Assembly (NCBI GenBank): GCA_016196555.1
Contig: JACPXL010000077.1
Coordinates: 1 to 34,896, forward strand
Source of the DNA: Candidatus Omnitrophota bacterium
GTDB lineage: Bacteria > Omnitrophota > Omnitrophia > Omnitrophales > Aquincolibacteriaceae
Direction: 5' to 3'
DNA: 34,896 bases
Shown: positions 6,631 through 15,571 of the stretch, in pieces
Layout of the letters: the number at the start of each line of letters is the position of its first letter
Position numbering within the stretch: position 1 is the stretch's first letter
The notes under the pieces: model-generated
What the model was told of the DNA's origin: nothing
Databases searched by the model: none
What the model saw: only the letters and a program-made list of their open reading frames with translations
Position numbers and translations under genes: made by a program

Positions 6631-8416
6631 CTTCGCTTCCTCTTTCGGTACACACACGGTTTTTCCCAGCGCGTTTGGCCTGATAAAGCGCGTCATCGGC
6701 ACGGCGCACCATTAAATCAGGAAGGGACTCTTCCGGATGAAGAGTGGCCACACCAAGGCTGATGGTCACAGGAATAGCCTTTCCCTCCCATTCAAAAATA
6801 TGTTCGTGAACCTTTTTGCGAATACGCTCCGCCACTTTTTCGCCAGCTTCTTTGAGAGGAGCCTTGCGAAGCATCACGATAAATTCCTCGCCTCCGTACC
6901 GGGCGACAAAATCCGCTTCGTGAAACGGCCGCTCGGAACGAAAACACGAATAGATAAGCTGGGCGGTCTGTTTAAGCACCATATCCCCCGCCGTGTGGCC
7001 GTACGTGTCGTTGATGGGCTTAAAATTATCGATATCGATCAGGATTAAAGACAGCGGCTCTTTCTTTCGATACGCTTCCAGCACCATGCGATTCAAAATT
7101 TCCCGGAAATGGCGGATCACATAAAGGCCGGTGAGGCCGTCGCGCGTCGCCAGGTCGATCAGGCGGGTGCGTTCCTTTCTTTCCACCACCAGATCATAAA
7201 TCACGGAAAAAATAAAAAGGATAAGAATTAAAAGGCTGGGCTGAAAAACAAAAAGCCAAATTCCCTTTTGAGAAAAAAGATAAAAGGAGATTCCGAGCCA
7301 GGCCACACCGGCCAAAAGTCCGGCCATAAAAGAGGCCACATGGCGAAAGGTGACAAATAAAACATAGGCCATGACTGTCAGACCGGCAAAAAGAAGCATA
7401 TGCATTTTTAACGAGACCGGCCGGATAAATTGGCCGGTAAGGAGACTACTTAAAACTTCCGCCTGCACTCCTAATACAGGAAAATTGGAATCAAGCGGTG
7501 TGACTTTGAATTCCGCAGCGCCGGGAGCTGTGAGCCCGATCAGACAGATTTTGTCCTTAAAATCTTCGGGGGAGACAACCGGTTGAAGTCCTTGGGTCAG
7601 GGCCTGTGAACTACGGATTAAATCAGCATAGGAATAATGCCGGAATGTTTTTTCCCATTTTCCCGACCATGCAATTAAAAAATCCCCGGTCCGGTCCAGC
7701 GGAATGGGAAATGCCTCAGGATCAGGAAAAGGCTTATTCAAAAAATCATAAGCGACTCGCAGCGCCAGATAAGGATAAGTCTCCGCGTGGGAACTTAAAA
7801 ACGGTTTTGCCTTTCTCAAAATCCCATCGCGGTCGATTTCCACATCACGATGCCCCAGGCCGCGAGCGTGCTTTTCCAAATTCAAAGGAGAATGGGCCCA
7901 AATTTTCTCTTCACTCCCCGGCTCTAACACAACCGGAAGGGCATGCACCCATATTTTTTTTTCGGCTTTGGGTTCAAAGTCCACGGCGAGAAATGTGCGG
8001 TCGGATTCTTCCAGCGATTTTCCCAGTGTGATTGCGTCTTGCTCGTCTGCGGGATCTCTGAAAACCATGTCATAGACAATGGATTTGGCCCCCCAATCCT
8101 TGAGCGTTTGAATCATTTGGGCATGATATTTCCAAGGCCATGGCCAAGGGCCTATGGCTTGAAGGCTTTCGGCATTAATTTCGATGACCGCGATTGCAGG
8201 ATGAGTCGCCAAAACCTGCCTTTGGCGGAAGAAGAAGTCCAAAACCATTGTTTCCATGGGTTCCAGAACCGCAGAACGCAGGATCAAAAGATGAAGGGCA
8301 AGAATCAAACCGTAGAGGAAAATGCGGACGCCGTCAAGGCGCGTAAGTCCTTCCCTTTTGGAGCGGACGAAAAGCTCATCGAGTTTTTGGAGAATATCCG
8401 GATCTTTCGGCGGCAT
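6626..8416 (-). CDS. CHASE2-domain diguanylate cyclase
   Basis: A membrane sensor predicted to make the second messenger cyclic di-GMP. After a short cytoplasmic N-terminus there is one membrane segment (near FLYGLILALHLLIL). An extracytoplasmic CHASE2 domain follows (IAVIEINAESLQAIGPWPWPW..., GLGHRDVEIDRDGILRK), then three more membrane segments, then a C-terminal GGDEF domain of about 165 residues. The active-site motif is RYGGEEF, with IDIDNFKPINDTYGHTAGD intact. The product-inhibition I-site RxxD is replaced by HEAD just before the motif. I chose the ATG at 8416; a TTG at 8434 in the same frame would add six residues. Neither has a good Shine-Dalgarno sequence. The upstream neighbour is a HepT remnant. 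Confidence 0.9.
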   Translation of the reverse strand: MPPKDPDILQKLDELFVRSKREGLTRLDGVRIFLYGLILALHLLILRSAVLEPMETMVLDFFFRQRQVLATHPAIAVIEINAESLQAIGPWPWPWKYHAQMIQTLKDWGAKSIVYDMVFRDPADEQDAITLGKSLEESDRTFLAVDFEPKAEKKIWVHALPVVLEPGSEEKIWAHSPLNLEKHARGLGHRDVEIDRDGILRKAKPFLSSHAETYPYLALRVAYDFLNKPFPDPEAFPIPLDRTGDFLIAWSGKWEKTFRHYSYADLIRSSQALTQGLQPVVSPEDFKDKICLIGLTAPGAAEFKVTPLDSNFPVLGVQAEVLSSLLTGQFIRPVSLKMHMLLFAGLTVMAYVLFVTFRHVASFMAGLLAGVAWLGISFYLFSQKGIWLFVFQPSLLILILFIFSVIYDLVVERKERTRLIDLATRDGLTGLYVIRHFREILNRMVLEAYRKKEPLSLILIDIDNFKPINDTYGHTAGDMVLKQTAQLIYSCFRSERPFHEADFVARYGGEEFIVMLRKAPLKEAGEKVAERIRKKVHEHIFEWEGKAIPVTISLGVATLHPEESLPDLMVRRADDALYQAKRAGKNRVCTERGSEG

Positions 8417-8461
8417 GTTCAAAAAATCGGCCAAAACCGTGCTTTTCTGGAATGGGAAAAA

Positions 8462-8569
8462 TTAAGGTTCAGTGTCTTTTAGGATTTTTTGAAGGGCTGG
8501 TTTAATCGAAGAAACGCCTTCGGTAAGAATTTTCCAGACCAGCGAAAGATCCACGCCGGGTGTCCCGTT
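8462..8569 (-). pseudogene. Remnant of a HepT-like (HEPN/DUF86) toxin gene, C-terminal tail only
   Basis: An open stretch ending at TAA 8462 encodes about 35 residues, including PGVDLSLVWKILTEGV and ending with KPALQKILKD. This resembles the C-terminal tail of DUF86/HepT proteins (G-VD-x3-VW-x-I...), which sit beside MNT nucleotidyltransferases. The HEPN body with its RNase motif is missing, and no start codon or ribosome binding site is present. It directly follows the MNT gene in a different frame. I infer deletion of the toxin body; the match rests on a short segment. Confidence 0.5.
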
Positions 8570-8865
8570 TAGACATTCACGAGATCCTCTTGAATGGATT
8601 TCCACAAAATAGCTTTACGGACGACGGCACCTTTAGTGACAAGATCTACTTTGATGCCAAGAAGGTCTTGCAAATATTCCTTCAAATCCACGATTTCCCA
8701 GCCCACCGGCCTATCCATTTCCACCAACAAATCTACGTCGCTTGACTCGGTGGTCTCTCCTCTCGCATAAGAGCCAAAAATGGAAAGCTGGGCTACATGG
8801 AACTTCTCTTGAAGTTCTTTACGATGGTTCGCCAGATTTTTTTTAATCTGATTGAGAGTAGTCAT
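8569..8865 (-). CDS. MNT-type nucleotidyltransferase (MntA-like antitoxin)
   Basis: A 98-residue minimal nucleotidyltransferase. The motif GSYARGETTESSDVD at about residues 31-45 is the G-S-x10-D-x-D signature, followed by LLVE. In MntA/HepT toxin-antitoxin systems this protein is the antitoxin and AMPylates the HEPN RNase toxin HepT. Here the toxin gene downstream is reduced to a tail, so the protein is probably an orphan. Its length is full for the family. Other minimal nucleotidyltransferases share the fold, so its present substrate is uncertain. Confidence 0.85.
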   Translation of the reverse strand: MTTLNQIKKNLANHRKELQEKFHVAQLSIFGSYARGETTESSDVDLLVEMDRPVGWEIVDLKEYLQDLLGIKVDLVTKGAVVRKAILWKSIQEDLVNV

Positions 8866-8951
8866 TTTAAAATTTAAGGGGTAAGCGCTCCGGGTTGAAT
8901 TATCCTCTATTCATCAGATTTTTGAAAGTGCAAAAATGGCTTATTCGACAG

Positions 8952-9127
8952 CAGAATTTCTCAAGTCTAAAAGCGCGAATCGCGAAGGCTTTGTGCAAAA
9001 CTTGCCTGGATCAGACAAGGAAACCGCCGGCTCCCGAAGGGAGAACGGCGGAGGTGTTCCTTGGATGAGACAGGCTTAGTCTTTGCCAAAGCCGTAGCGC
9101 TGAGTGCTGTAGACGTAAGAAATTCTG
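8952..9127. ncRNA. Candidate structured RNA or long imperfect palindrome (about 176 bases)
   Basis: The sequence folds end to end into one rod. Paired blocks, outside to inside, are CAGAATTTCT (8952-8961) with AGAAATTCTG (9118-9127); GTCTA (8965) with TAGAC (9110); AGCGC (8972) with GCGCT (9097); GGCTTTG-T-GCAAA (8987-8999) with TTTGCCAAAGCC (9082-9093); GCCTG (9004) with CAGGC (9071); AAGGAA (9017) with TTCCTT (9057); CCGCCG (9024) with CGGCGG (9046); and CTCCC (9031) with GGGAG (9039). Internal loops break the rod. The size and shape recall 6S RNA, but I cannot match conserved 6S bases or decide the strand. A decayed transposable palindrome is the alternative. Confidence 0.45.
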
Positions 9128-9146
9128 ATTCTGAGGAAAGGAAATA

Positions 9147-9299
9147 CTAATTTTGTTGAATCAGATTTGACGTATTAGCAGCAAAAACAATAATCTTATC
9201 TGTAGCTTTTACCATCGATGGATACAGATTATAGTCACACCGAAAAGTTATCAGCTCAACCGGAGTTGCCATTTCAACAGCTAAAGTAATTTCTTTCAT
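9147..9299 (-). CDS. Hypothetical 50-residue protein directly downstream of nrdJ
   Basis: I do not recognise this product. ATG 9299 to TAG 9147 encodes 50 residues, starting MKEITLAVEMATPVELITFR and ending NTSNLIQQN. The gene starts 13 bases after the nrdJ stop, and an AAAGGA ribosome binding site sits 8 bases before the ATG, which is the best evidence that it is translated. It has no membrane segment or signal peptide. Its mix of short hydrophobic strands with one cysteine suggests a small folded alpha/beta fragment. It is probably co-transcribed with nrdJ. The 3' end overlaps an AAATTCTGATTC/GAATCAGATTT stem (9120-9168). Confidence 0.55.
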   Translation of the reverse strand: MKEITLAVEMATPVELITFRCDYNLYPSMVKATDKIIVFAANTSNLIQQN

Positions 9300-9312
9300 C
9301 AATTTTTCCTTT

Positions 9313-12300
9313 CTACGAACAGCCCATGCTATTGCCGCAATTCAGGCATTTGTAGCAGGAACCACTGCGAACCGTCACATGCCCGCAGCTTGAGCAAAAC
9401 GGGGCATCGCCCATCATATGGGAAAGATGCTCATCCAAGGCATCCACTTTTCCGACCTTGAGATCGCTGGGTGAAGCTAAACGGTTTTTGTGATGGCCAT
9501 TGCCATTGGTTCCAGCCGGTTTTGCGGCCGGGGCTTCGGCAACCGGAAGCACGACTTTGGGCTCAGCTTTTTTAGCCACCTGCAAATTTTCCACGTCCGG
9601 CTGGACTTGGACAAAATCCGTGCGGCCGAGATATTCCATACCCAGCACGCGGAAAAGATAATCCACAATCGAAGTGGCAAATTTGATATTGGGGTGGTCC
9701 ACAGCACCCTGAGGTTCAAAGCGCGTGAAGGTAAACACATTCACATATTCTTCCAGCGGAACTCCGTATTGAAGGCCGAGCGAGACGGCAATGGCAAAAC
9801 AATTCATCATCGAACGGAAGGCGGCGCCTTCTTTGTGAATATCCACAAAGATCTCACCCAGCATACCGTCATCATATTCCCCTGTTCTTAAATAAACCTT
9901 TTGCCCGCCCACGCGCGCTTCCTGCGTAATTCCGCGGCGTTTTTTGGAAAGACGGCGGCGGGAGAGGACCGGAGGTGCACTGACCGCAGCAGCGGCATCC
10001 GCTTTTTTCTTGTCTTCTTTGCTATCATCGGATTGGGTATTGAGCGGCTGGGACAATTTGGAACCGTCACGATAAAGCGCGGTGGCTTTAAGGCCGAGCT
10101 TCCAGGATTCCACATAAATTTTCTCAATTTCTTCAACTGTGCTTTCATGAGGAAGATTCACGGTCTTGGAAATAGCGCCTGAAATAAAAGGCTGCACGGC
10201 GGCCATCATGCGCACATGGGCCATGGGCTCGATAAAACGTCTGCCGTATTTTCCGCATTTATTAGCGCAGTCAAAAATAGGTAAATGTTCAGGTTTTAAA
10301 TGAGGGGCGCCTTCAATTGTCATCATACCGCAAATCATATTGTTGGCTTCTTCGATTTCCGCTTTGGAAAATCCGATTCCGGCCAGCAAATTGAATTTTA
10401 GACTGTTATATTCTTCAGGTTTGAAACCAAGTTTTTGAAGCGTTGCTTCGCCTAATGTCCAACGGGTAAAAGCAAAGGAAAGATCAAAAACTGAAGGCAG
10501 AAGCGATTCGACTTTATTAATATCCTCAGCTCCTAATCCTTTTTCGCGCAGTGTTTCATGATTAATCCAGGGTGTGCCTTCAAGCTTGGAGGTCCCTTTG
10601 ATATATTCCACAATGTCATTGATTTCGGCTCCGGCATAACCAAGCTTTTGAAGCGCCGCGGGGACCGATTGATTGATAATTTTGAAATAACCGCCGCCAG
10701 CCAGTTTTTTGAATTTCACCAGCGCGAAATCTGGTTCCACTCCGGTGGTATCACAATCCATCAGAAGGCCGATCGTGCCGGTCGGCGCAATCACGGAAGC
10801 CTGTGCGTTGCGATAGCCGAATTTCTTTCCGCTCGCAAGCGCTTCATCCAAATCTTCCTGCGCAGCGCGCAGCAAATCTTCCGGACAATCCTGCGCAGAA
10901 ATTTTGTAAGCGGCATCGCGATGCTTGCCCATCACTCGAATCATGGGCTCCGCATTTTTCGCATAACCGGGAAAAGGCCCCTTCGAAGCAGCGATTTGGG
11001 AGGACACTAAATAAGAATGTCCGGTCAAAATGGAAGTGAGGGCGCCGGCAATAGCGAGCGCTTTCGGGCTGTCATAAGGAATGCCGCCCACCATTAATAG
11101 AGAACCAAGATTGGCATAGCCCAGACCCAGCGGACGATAATCGTGGCTGTTTTTGCCAATGAGTTCCGTAGGATAAGAAGCAAAATCCACAATAATTTCC
11201 ATGGCCGTGATAAAAATGCGCACGGTATGGCGATAGGCTTCGATATCAAAACTTCCGTCCGGCCGCAGGTATTTCATTAAATTGACCGAGGCAAGATTGC
11301 AGGCCGTGTCATCCAGGAACATATATTCAGAGCACGGATTTGAAGCCTTGATAGGCCCTGTATTAGAAGAAGTGTGCCAATCATTAATCACACTATCAAA
11401 TTGAACTCCCGGATCAGCACAGGCCCAGGCAGCTTCAGCGATCTGGCGCATTAAATCGCGGGCTTTATAAGTATCGCAAACCTTCCCGTTGGTGCGCATG
11501 CGGGTCTGCCAGTCTCCATCATTAATATAGGCTTCCATGAATTCATCCGTAATTCTCACTGAATTATTGGAATTCTGGCCAGCAACGGTTTTGTAGGCTT
11601 CCCCATTGAAATCCGAAGAGTATCCGGCGGCGATCAGAGCTTTGACCTTCTTTTCTTCACGGACTTTCCAATTGATGAAATCCACAATTTCAGGATGATC
11701 CATATCCAGGCAAACCATTTTAGCGGCCCGGCGAGTCGTGCCTCCGGATTTAGTCGCACCCGCTCCCCGGTCCAGGACTTCAAGAAAGGACATAAGGCCG
11801 GAAGAGGTCCCTCCGCCGGAAAGTTTTTCCTGCCGCCCGCGAAGACGCGAAAAATTCGTCCCTGTTCCGGAACCATATTTAAAAAGACGGGCTTCGGATT
11901 TGACCAAATCGAAAATGGACATTAAATCGTCGCTCACGGATTGAATGAAGCAGGCTGAGCATTGCGGATGGGAGTAGGCATCCGTACATTGTTTCACGGT
12001 ATCGGTGATAGGGTCCCAATGCCAATTGCCGCCGCTGCCTTCAATGCCGTATTGATGAAGACCGCAATTGAACCATACAGGAGAATTAAAAACACAGCGC
12101 TGGGTAATCAATAGATAAAGAAGTTCGTCTTCGAAAGCCTGGGCATCTTCGGCCGTTTTGAAATAGCCGCCAAATTTTTCCCCTGCTTCGCGAATTGAAT
12201 GGGCAATACGATAAACGACCTGACGGGCGCTGACTTCACTACCGGTATTGGGAACGCCGGCCTTACGAAAATATTTAGAAACAATAATATCAGTAGCAAG

Positions 12301-12513
12301 CTGACTCCAATCCTTCGGCACTTCCACGTTTTCCATTTTGAAAACGATGGAGCCGTCAGGATTCGTAATGACTGAACTGCGGCGTGTGTATTCAATTAAA
12401 CTTAGAGGATCAATACCGGCCTGTGTAAAAAACCGTTCGATGGGCAGTCCTTTCCCCGCTTCAATTTTTTCCTGGAATTTACTGCTGGATTTAGTGATAG
12501 TTTTGGTGCTCAT
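9313..12513 (-). CDS. nrdJ: Vitamin B12-dependent (class II) ribonucleoside-diphosphate reductase
   Basis: It reduces ribonucleotides to deoxyribonucleotides using adenosylcobalamin to make the thiyl radical, so it works with or without oxygen. At 1066 residues it has the usual length of the large NrdJ form. The catalytic core carries [10 protein letters not shown], the active-site segment [21 protein letters not shown] near residues 391-411, and PTGTIG. A TSCPD domain near residues 885-965 ([25 protein letters not shown]) and a flexible Ala/Pro-rich linker follow. The C-terminus is a zinc-ribbon-like tail with cysteines at 1040, 1043, 1053, 1056, 1059 and 1065. ATG 12513 has a GGAGG ribosome binding site. 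Two NrdR boxes lie 60-107 bases upstream, so NrdR repression is expected. Confidence 0.97.
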   Translation of the reverse strand: MSTKTITKSSSKFQEKIEAGKGLPIERFFTQAGIDPLSLIEYTRRSSVITNPDGSIVFKMENVEVPKDWSQLATDIIVSKYFRKAGVPNTGSEVSARQVVYRIAHSIREAGEKFGGYFKTAEDAQAFEDELLYLLITQRCVFNSPVWFNCGLHQYGIEGSGGNWHWDPITDTVKQCTDAYSHPQCSACFIQSVSDDLMSIFDLVKSEARLFKYGSGTGTNFSRLRGRQEKLSGGGTSSGLMSFLEVLDRGAGATKSGGTTRRAAKMVCLDMDHPEIVDFINWKVREEKKVKALIAAGYSSDFNGEAYKTVAGQNSNNSVRITDEFMEAYINDGDWQTRMRTNGKVCDTYKARDLMRQIAEAAWACADPGVQFDSVINDWHTSSNTGPIKASNPCSEYMFLDDTACNLASVNLMKYLRPDGSFDIEAYRHTVRIFITAMEIIVDFASYPTELIGKNSHDYRPLGLGYANLGSLLMVGGIPYDSPKALAIAGALTSILTGHSYLVSSQIAASKGPFPGYAKNAEPMIRVMGKHRDAAYKISAQDCPEDLLRAAQEDLDEALASGKKFGYRNAQASVIAPTGTIGLLMDCDTTGVEPDFALVKFKKLAGGGYFKIINQSVPAALQKLGYAGAEINDIVEYIKGTSKLEGTPWINHETLREKGLGAEDINKVESLLPSVFDLSFAFTRWTLGEATLQKLGFKPEEYNSLKFNLLAGIGFSKAEIEEANNMICGMMTIEGAPHLKPEHLPIFDCANKCGKYGRRFIEPMAHVRMMAAVQPFISGAISKTVNLPHESTVEEIEKIYVESWKLGLKATALYRDGSKLSQPLNTQSDDSKEDKKKADAAAAVSAPPVLSRRRLSKKRRGITQEARVGGQKVYLRTGEYDDGMLGEIFVDIHKEGAAFRSMMNCFAIAVSLGLQYGVPLEEYVNVFTFTRFEPQGAVDHPNIKFATSIVDYLFRVLGMEYLGRTDFVQVQPDVENLQVAKKAEPKVVLPVAEAPAAKPAGTNGNGHHKNRLASPSDLKVGKVDALDEHLSHMMGDAPFCSSCGHVTVRSGSCYKCLNCGNSMGCS

Positions 12514-12572
12514 AGGGGCCTCCGTAAGGACTTTAAACTTTTATAAAGACCTGCGCGATCCTAAGCTATTTT

Positions 12573-12588
12573 TGCCCATATCTTGGGA
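12573..12588 (-). promoter_or_regulatory. NrdR box 2 (weak)
   Basis: TGCCCATATCTTGGGA keeps the central CATATCTTG dyad of the NrdR box and matches the consensus at about 9 of 16 positions. Its centre is 32 bp from box 1, which is the three-turn spacing typical of NrdR box pairs. Confidence 0.55.
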
Positions 12589-12604
12589 TCGAACATCACG
12601 CCGA

Positions 12605-12620
12605 ACACTATATATTGTAT
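12605..12620 (-). promoter_or_regulatory. NrdR box 1 (strong)
   Basis: ACACTATATATTGTAT is close to the NrdR consensus ACAC-W-ATATAT-W-GTGT. It lies about 92 bases upstream of nrdJ. NrdR, with bound dATP, represses ribonucleotide reductase genes through such sites. A TACAAT that could serve as a -10 overlaps it. Confidence 0.8.
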
Positions 12621-12799
12621 CACTAGAGAATACTACGGCCATGAGGTTTTTTGTCTTTAATTATTTTTTTTGGAATTGATTTTTTTCTTTTTGGATTGAC
12701 TTTAATTTTGAATGGCGCAAAATTCTTGCCTCGGGTTTATCTTTCTCACCGCAAGGTTAACGTGCATCACAAAAATAAAATTTCATCAAAAGTGGGGGC

Positions 12800-12828
12800 A
12801 TTTTATTCGAGGTTCTGATCAGTGTCAA
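12800..12828 (-). promoter_or_regulatory. Strong promoter upstream of nrdJ
   Basis: On the minus strand a perfect TTGACA -35 (12823-12828), a 17-base spacer and TAAAAT (12800-12805) form a near-consensus sigma-70 type promoter. The predicted start is near 12793, giving a leader of about 280 bases to nrdJ. Confidence 0.75.
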
Positions 12829-12906
12829 ATAAAATTTTTTCTAGAGGGGATTTTTATTGCCGGCGGGGGAAATTTTCCCGAAAAAAATACTTGCAATTAT
12901 ATTTTT

Positions 12907-14301
12907 TTACTTGCCGATACAGAATTCGGCGAAGATAACGTCGAGAAGATCCTCAGAATAAACCTCCCCGATCAACTCCTGCAAACTTTCCAACGCTGTT
13001 TTTAATTCCAGAGTAATCAGTTCGAAAGACTCTTTACGCGTTAAAAAATCTTTCGTGCGTGTCAATGCTTCCGCTGCCTCTTGAAGCGAATTTTTGTGCC
13101 GCAGCCGGGTGATCTGTTCGCTTTCCAATTCAACGCTTTTGCCAAGAATCAACTCGGCGATATTTTTTTCCATCTGATCAAAACCTTCACGTGTTTTCGT
13201 GGAGATGCGGAGTATTTTTTTATTTTCAAGTAGACTTGCGAATTTTTCTTCATCGAGCTTCTGCGGTAAATCACATTTGTTCATCAAAACGAGAACCGGT
13301 TTTTTAAAATCAATGGCTTTTAAAACAAGTCCGTCCTCTTCGTCCAGAGGAATCGAACTATCGACTATATATAATGTGAGTTCAGCCTGATTCAAACTCT
13401 GGCGCGCGGCCGCCATTCCCATTTGTTCCAAGGGGTGGTTAAGGTTTGAGGCCAACCCCGCCGTATCCACCAATCGTATAGGGAAACCGGCGATATCTAT
13501 CCACTCTTCCAGCCGGTCCCGGGTAGTCCCCGGGAACTCCGAAACCAGGGCACGATCGCGCTCCAAAAGTGCGTTAAAAAGAGAAGATTTTCCGACATTG
13601 GGTTTTCCCGTAATCACGGCCATCACGCCGTCGCGAATCATGCTGCCGCGCGCAAATCCGGTGATTAATTTTTGTATTTCACCGCGGACCACTTCAAGAC
13701 GTTTGATAATTTCCTGGTCCGAATAAATTTCGAGATGCTCATCCGGAAAATCAAGATAAGCTTCAAGATGCGCGTAAATACTCATCAATTCGTTTTTCAG
13801 CGTTTTAAATTTTTGAGACAAAGTTCCGGCAAGCTGGCGAATGGCCACTTCCATGGAACGTCCGCTTTTTGCTTTGATTAAATCCAGAATGGCTTCCGCT
13901 TGAGTCAAATCGATTTTTCCGTTGAGAAATGCGCGGCGGGTAAATTCACCCGGCTCGGCATGGCGTGCGCCGCCGCAGATCAAAAGGTCCAGAATGCGGC
14001 CTGTCACCGCCATTCCACCGTGGCAGTTAATTTCAACGATGTCTTCGCCCGTGTAGGAATTGGGCTGGCGGAAAATGCTGAGCAGCACTTCATCAATGGC
14101 GGCACCTTCCAAAGTTCGGATTTCGCCCAAATGAATCGTATGCGAGGGAAAATCCGCGAAATTTGCTTTTTTTACCGGGTGAAAAAATTTTCCGGCCATT
14201 TCAAAAGTCTTGGGCCCGCTCACACGAATCACCGAGATCCCGCCCTCCCCTAGGGGCGTCGCAATGGCCGCAATCGTATCATCCATTTTTAATTCAGGCA
14301 T
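12907..14301 (-). CDS. mnmE: tRNA uridine-5-carboxymethylaminomethyl modification GTPase MnmE
   Basis: With MnmG it modifies U34 of certain tRNAs, using a methylene group from tetrahydrofolate. The start I choose (MPELKMDDTIAAIATP) gives 464 residues, the usual length, with AGAGG five bases upstream. The frame is open further upstream, but that part overlaps folC and is not MnmE-like. Domains are an N-terminal folate-binding domain, a helical domain, and a G domain with GKPNVGKS, GTTRD, DTAGL and NKCD. The C-terminal FCIGK carries the catalytic cysteine. It overlaps the end of folC by 8 bases and is the last gene of a folate-rich operon. mnmG is not in the window. Confidence 0.96.
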   Translation of the reverse strand: MPELKMDDTIAAIATPLGEGGISVIRVSGPKTFEMAGKFFHPVKKANFADFPSHTIHLGEIRTLEGAAIDEVLLSIFRQPNSYTGEDIVEINCHGGMAVTGRILDLLICGGARHAEPGEFTRRAFLNGKIDLTQAEAILDLIKAKSGRSMEVAIRQLAGTLSQKFKTLKNELMSIYAHLEAYLDFPDEHLEIYSDQEIIKRLEVVRGEIQKLITGFARGSMIRDGVMAVITGKPNVGKSSLFNALLERDRALVSEFPGTTRDRLEEWIDIAGFPIRLVDTAGLASNLNHPLEQMGMAAARQSLNQAELTLYIVDSSIPLDEEDGLVLKAIDFKKPVLVLMNKCDLPQKLDEEKFASLLENKKILRISTKTREGFDQMEKNIAELILGKSVELESEQITRLRHKNSLQEAAEALTRTKDFLTRKESFELITLELKTALESLQELIGEVYSEDLLDVIFAEFCIGK

Positions 14302-15553
14302 AAAACCTCTTAGGTACCAACGCTTTTCTGATTTCTCCCACCAAATAAAAGGACCCCGTGGCCGCAATAATATCTTTGGAATCCGCCAGCGCCCGAACGG
14401 TACGAAGGGCCTCCGGAATACTCCCGGCAGGATAAACATTCTGGAAATACTGCCCAGCCTGTGCCAATAAAACAGCCATCTCCTGATTCCGGGGATTAGG
14501 AAGCGGGGCCAAAATACATTCTTTAAAGTAGCGGCTTAATAATTGAAGCATAAGACCGGATTTTTTGTCCCTGGAAACGCCAAAAATAAGCCATGAGCGG
14601 CGGTTAGCATAATCCTTTTTCAAATTTCTTACCAGGGCTTCGCACGCGGCCGGATTATGGGCCGCATCCAAAAGAAAATCGGGTTTTCCTTTGAGAATTT
14701 CCATTCGCGCCGGCCAATCCTTAGCTTGAAGGCCCTTTTGAATGGCACGCCTTGAAACAGGAAAGCCGTATTTTTCGCCCAGAATACGCGCCATTTGGAC
14801 CGCAGCTCCGGCATTCATTTTCTGAAAATCTCCAGCCAGGCCGACCTTGCCCCGGACCTTGGAGGCCCGCCATAATAGGGCTTTTTGATTCACAATTCTT
14901 CTTTTAATTTCCCGAAAAGCCGCCGCCGATTGCGGACTGACCACCACATCCGCCCGGCCATGAATCACGGCCGCCTTCTCCCTGGCAATGCCAGCCACCG
15001 TATTTCCCAAAAAAGCCTCATGATCCAGGTGAATCGGCGTAATGGCGACAAGCCGGGCCGGAAGGACATTCGTCGCATCAAGCCGGCCTCCCATTCCAAT
15101 TTCAAAAATTCCGATTTTAATTTTTTCTTCCCGAAAAAGCTGAATGGCCAAAAGCGTCATAATTTCAAAATAAGTAAAATCTCCATACCGGGGATTTAAC
15201 CGCCGCTTGGAAAGAATGCGGCGTATCGCATCTATCCCCTTGGCCCATTTTTCTTTGGAGATCAACCGGCCATTGATTCTTATTCTTTCGCGTGGATCTT
15301 CCAGATGAGGAGAGGAATAAAAACCGGTGCGGATCCCCCCTGCTTTCAAAATAGATTCCAGAAAAAAACCGGTGGAACCTTTGCCTTTGGTGCCCGCAAT
15401 TAAAATCGAGAAAAAATTCTTTTCGGTATGGCCGGCCCAATCGAGCAAAATCCGCATGCGGCGGAGATTGCCCAGACGGTTGTGGGGCGCATAAACAATA
15501 CGTTCGAGATTAAGGAATGAATTGAGATAATGAAGGGATTCGGAATAATTCAT
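14294..15553 (-). CDS. folC: Folylpolyglutamate synthase / dihydrofolate synthase
   Basis: It adds glutamate to dihydropteroate or folates in the cytoplasm. The 419-residue length is normal. The N-terminal Mur-ligase-like ATPase domain shows GTKGKGST at about residues 54-61, followed by YSSPHLEDPRERIRING, which fits the FolC substrate loop. EIGMGGRLDATN and the C-terminal domain with DAAHNP and LIFGVSRDKK are also typical. It begins 18 bases after purH and overlaps mnmE by 8 bases, so all three are surely co-transcribed. No strong Shine-Dalgarno sequence is seen, which suggests translational coupling. The start MNYSESLHYLNSF is typical for the family. Confidence 0.95.
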   Translation of the reverse strand: MNYSESLHYLNSFLNLERIVYAPHNRLGNLRRMRILLDWAGHTEKNFFSILIAGTKGKGSTGFFLESILKAGGIRTGFYSSPHLEDPRERIRINGRLISKEKWAKGIDAIRRILSKRRLNPRYGDFTYFEIMTLLAIQLFREEKIKIGIFEIGMGGRLDATNVLPARLVAITPIHLDHEAFLGNTVAGIAREKAAVIHGRADVVVSPQSAAAFREIKRRIVNQKALLWRASKVRGKVGLAGDFQKMNAGAAVQMARILGEKYGFPVSRRAIQKGLQAKDWPARMEILKGKPDFLLDAAHNPAACEALVRNLKKDYANRRSWLIFGVSRDKKSGLMLQLLSRYFKECILAPLPNPRNQEMAVLLAQAGQYFQNVYPAGSIPEALRTVRALADSKDIIAATGSFYLVGEIRKALVPKRFYA

Positions 15554-15571
15554 GTCGGCACAACAGAACTT

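Larger units (their letters stand above)
12514..12793 (-). other. Long untranslated leader of nrdJ
   Basis: About 280 bases with no convincing gene separate the promoter at 12800-12828 from nrdJ. From the promoter on, it has a short CTTGC/GCAAG hairpin near 12731-12761, a strongly A-rich stretch in the transcript (about 12641-12700), then the NrdR boxes and the ribosome binding site. I looked for a cobalamin riboswitch and saw no recognisable B12 box. Confidence 0.45.

Noticed and set aside
12640-12793. Mini-frames in the nrdJ leader, including a 21-codon frame and a lysine-rich stretch
   Set aside because: The 21-codon frame has no Shine-Dalgarno sequence and the lysine-rich stretch has no start codon. 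A-rich DNA explains the composition.
12514-12793. A cobalamin riboswitch before the B12-dependent reductase
   Set aside because: I could not find a B12-box-like element or the expected multi-helix layout on the minus strand.
12868-12892. Inverted repeat GGGGGAAATTTTCCCG after mnmE as a terminator
   Set aside because: On the minus strand the T-run comes before the stem, not after it, so it does not fit an intrinsic terminator of mnmE.
14302-14439. A 46-residue N-terminal extension of MnmE
   Set aside because: It overlaps folC in another frame, is not like MnmE, and a good AGAGG site supports the ATG at 14301.
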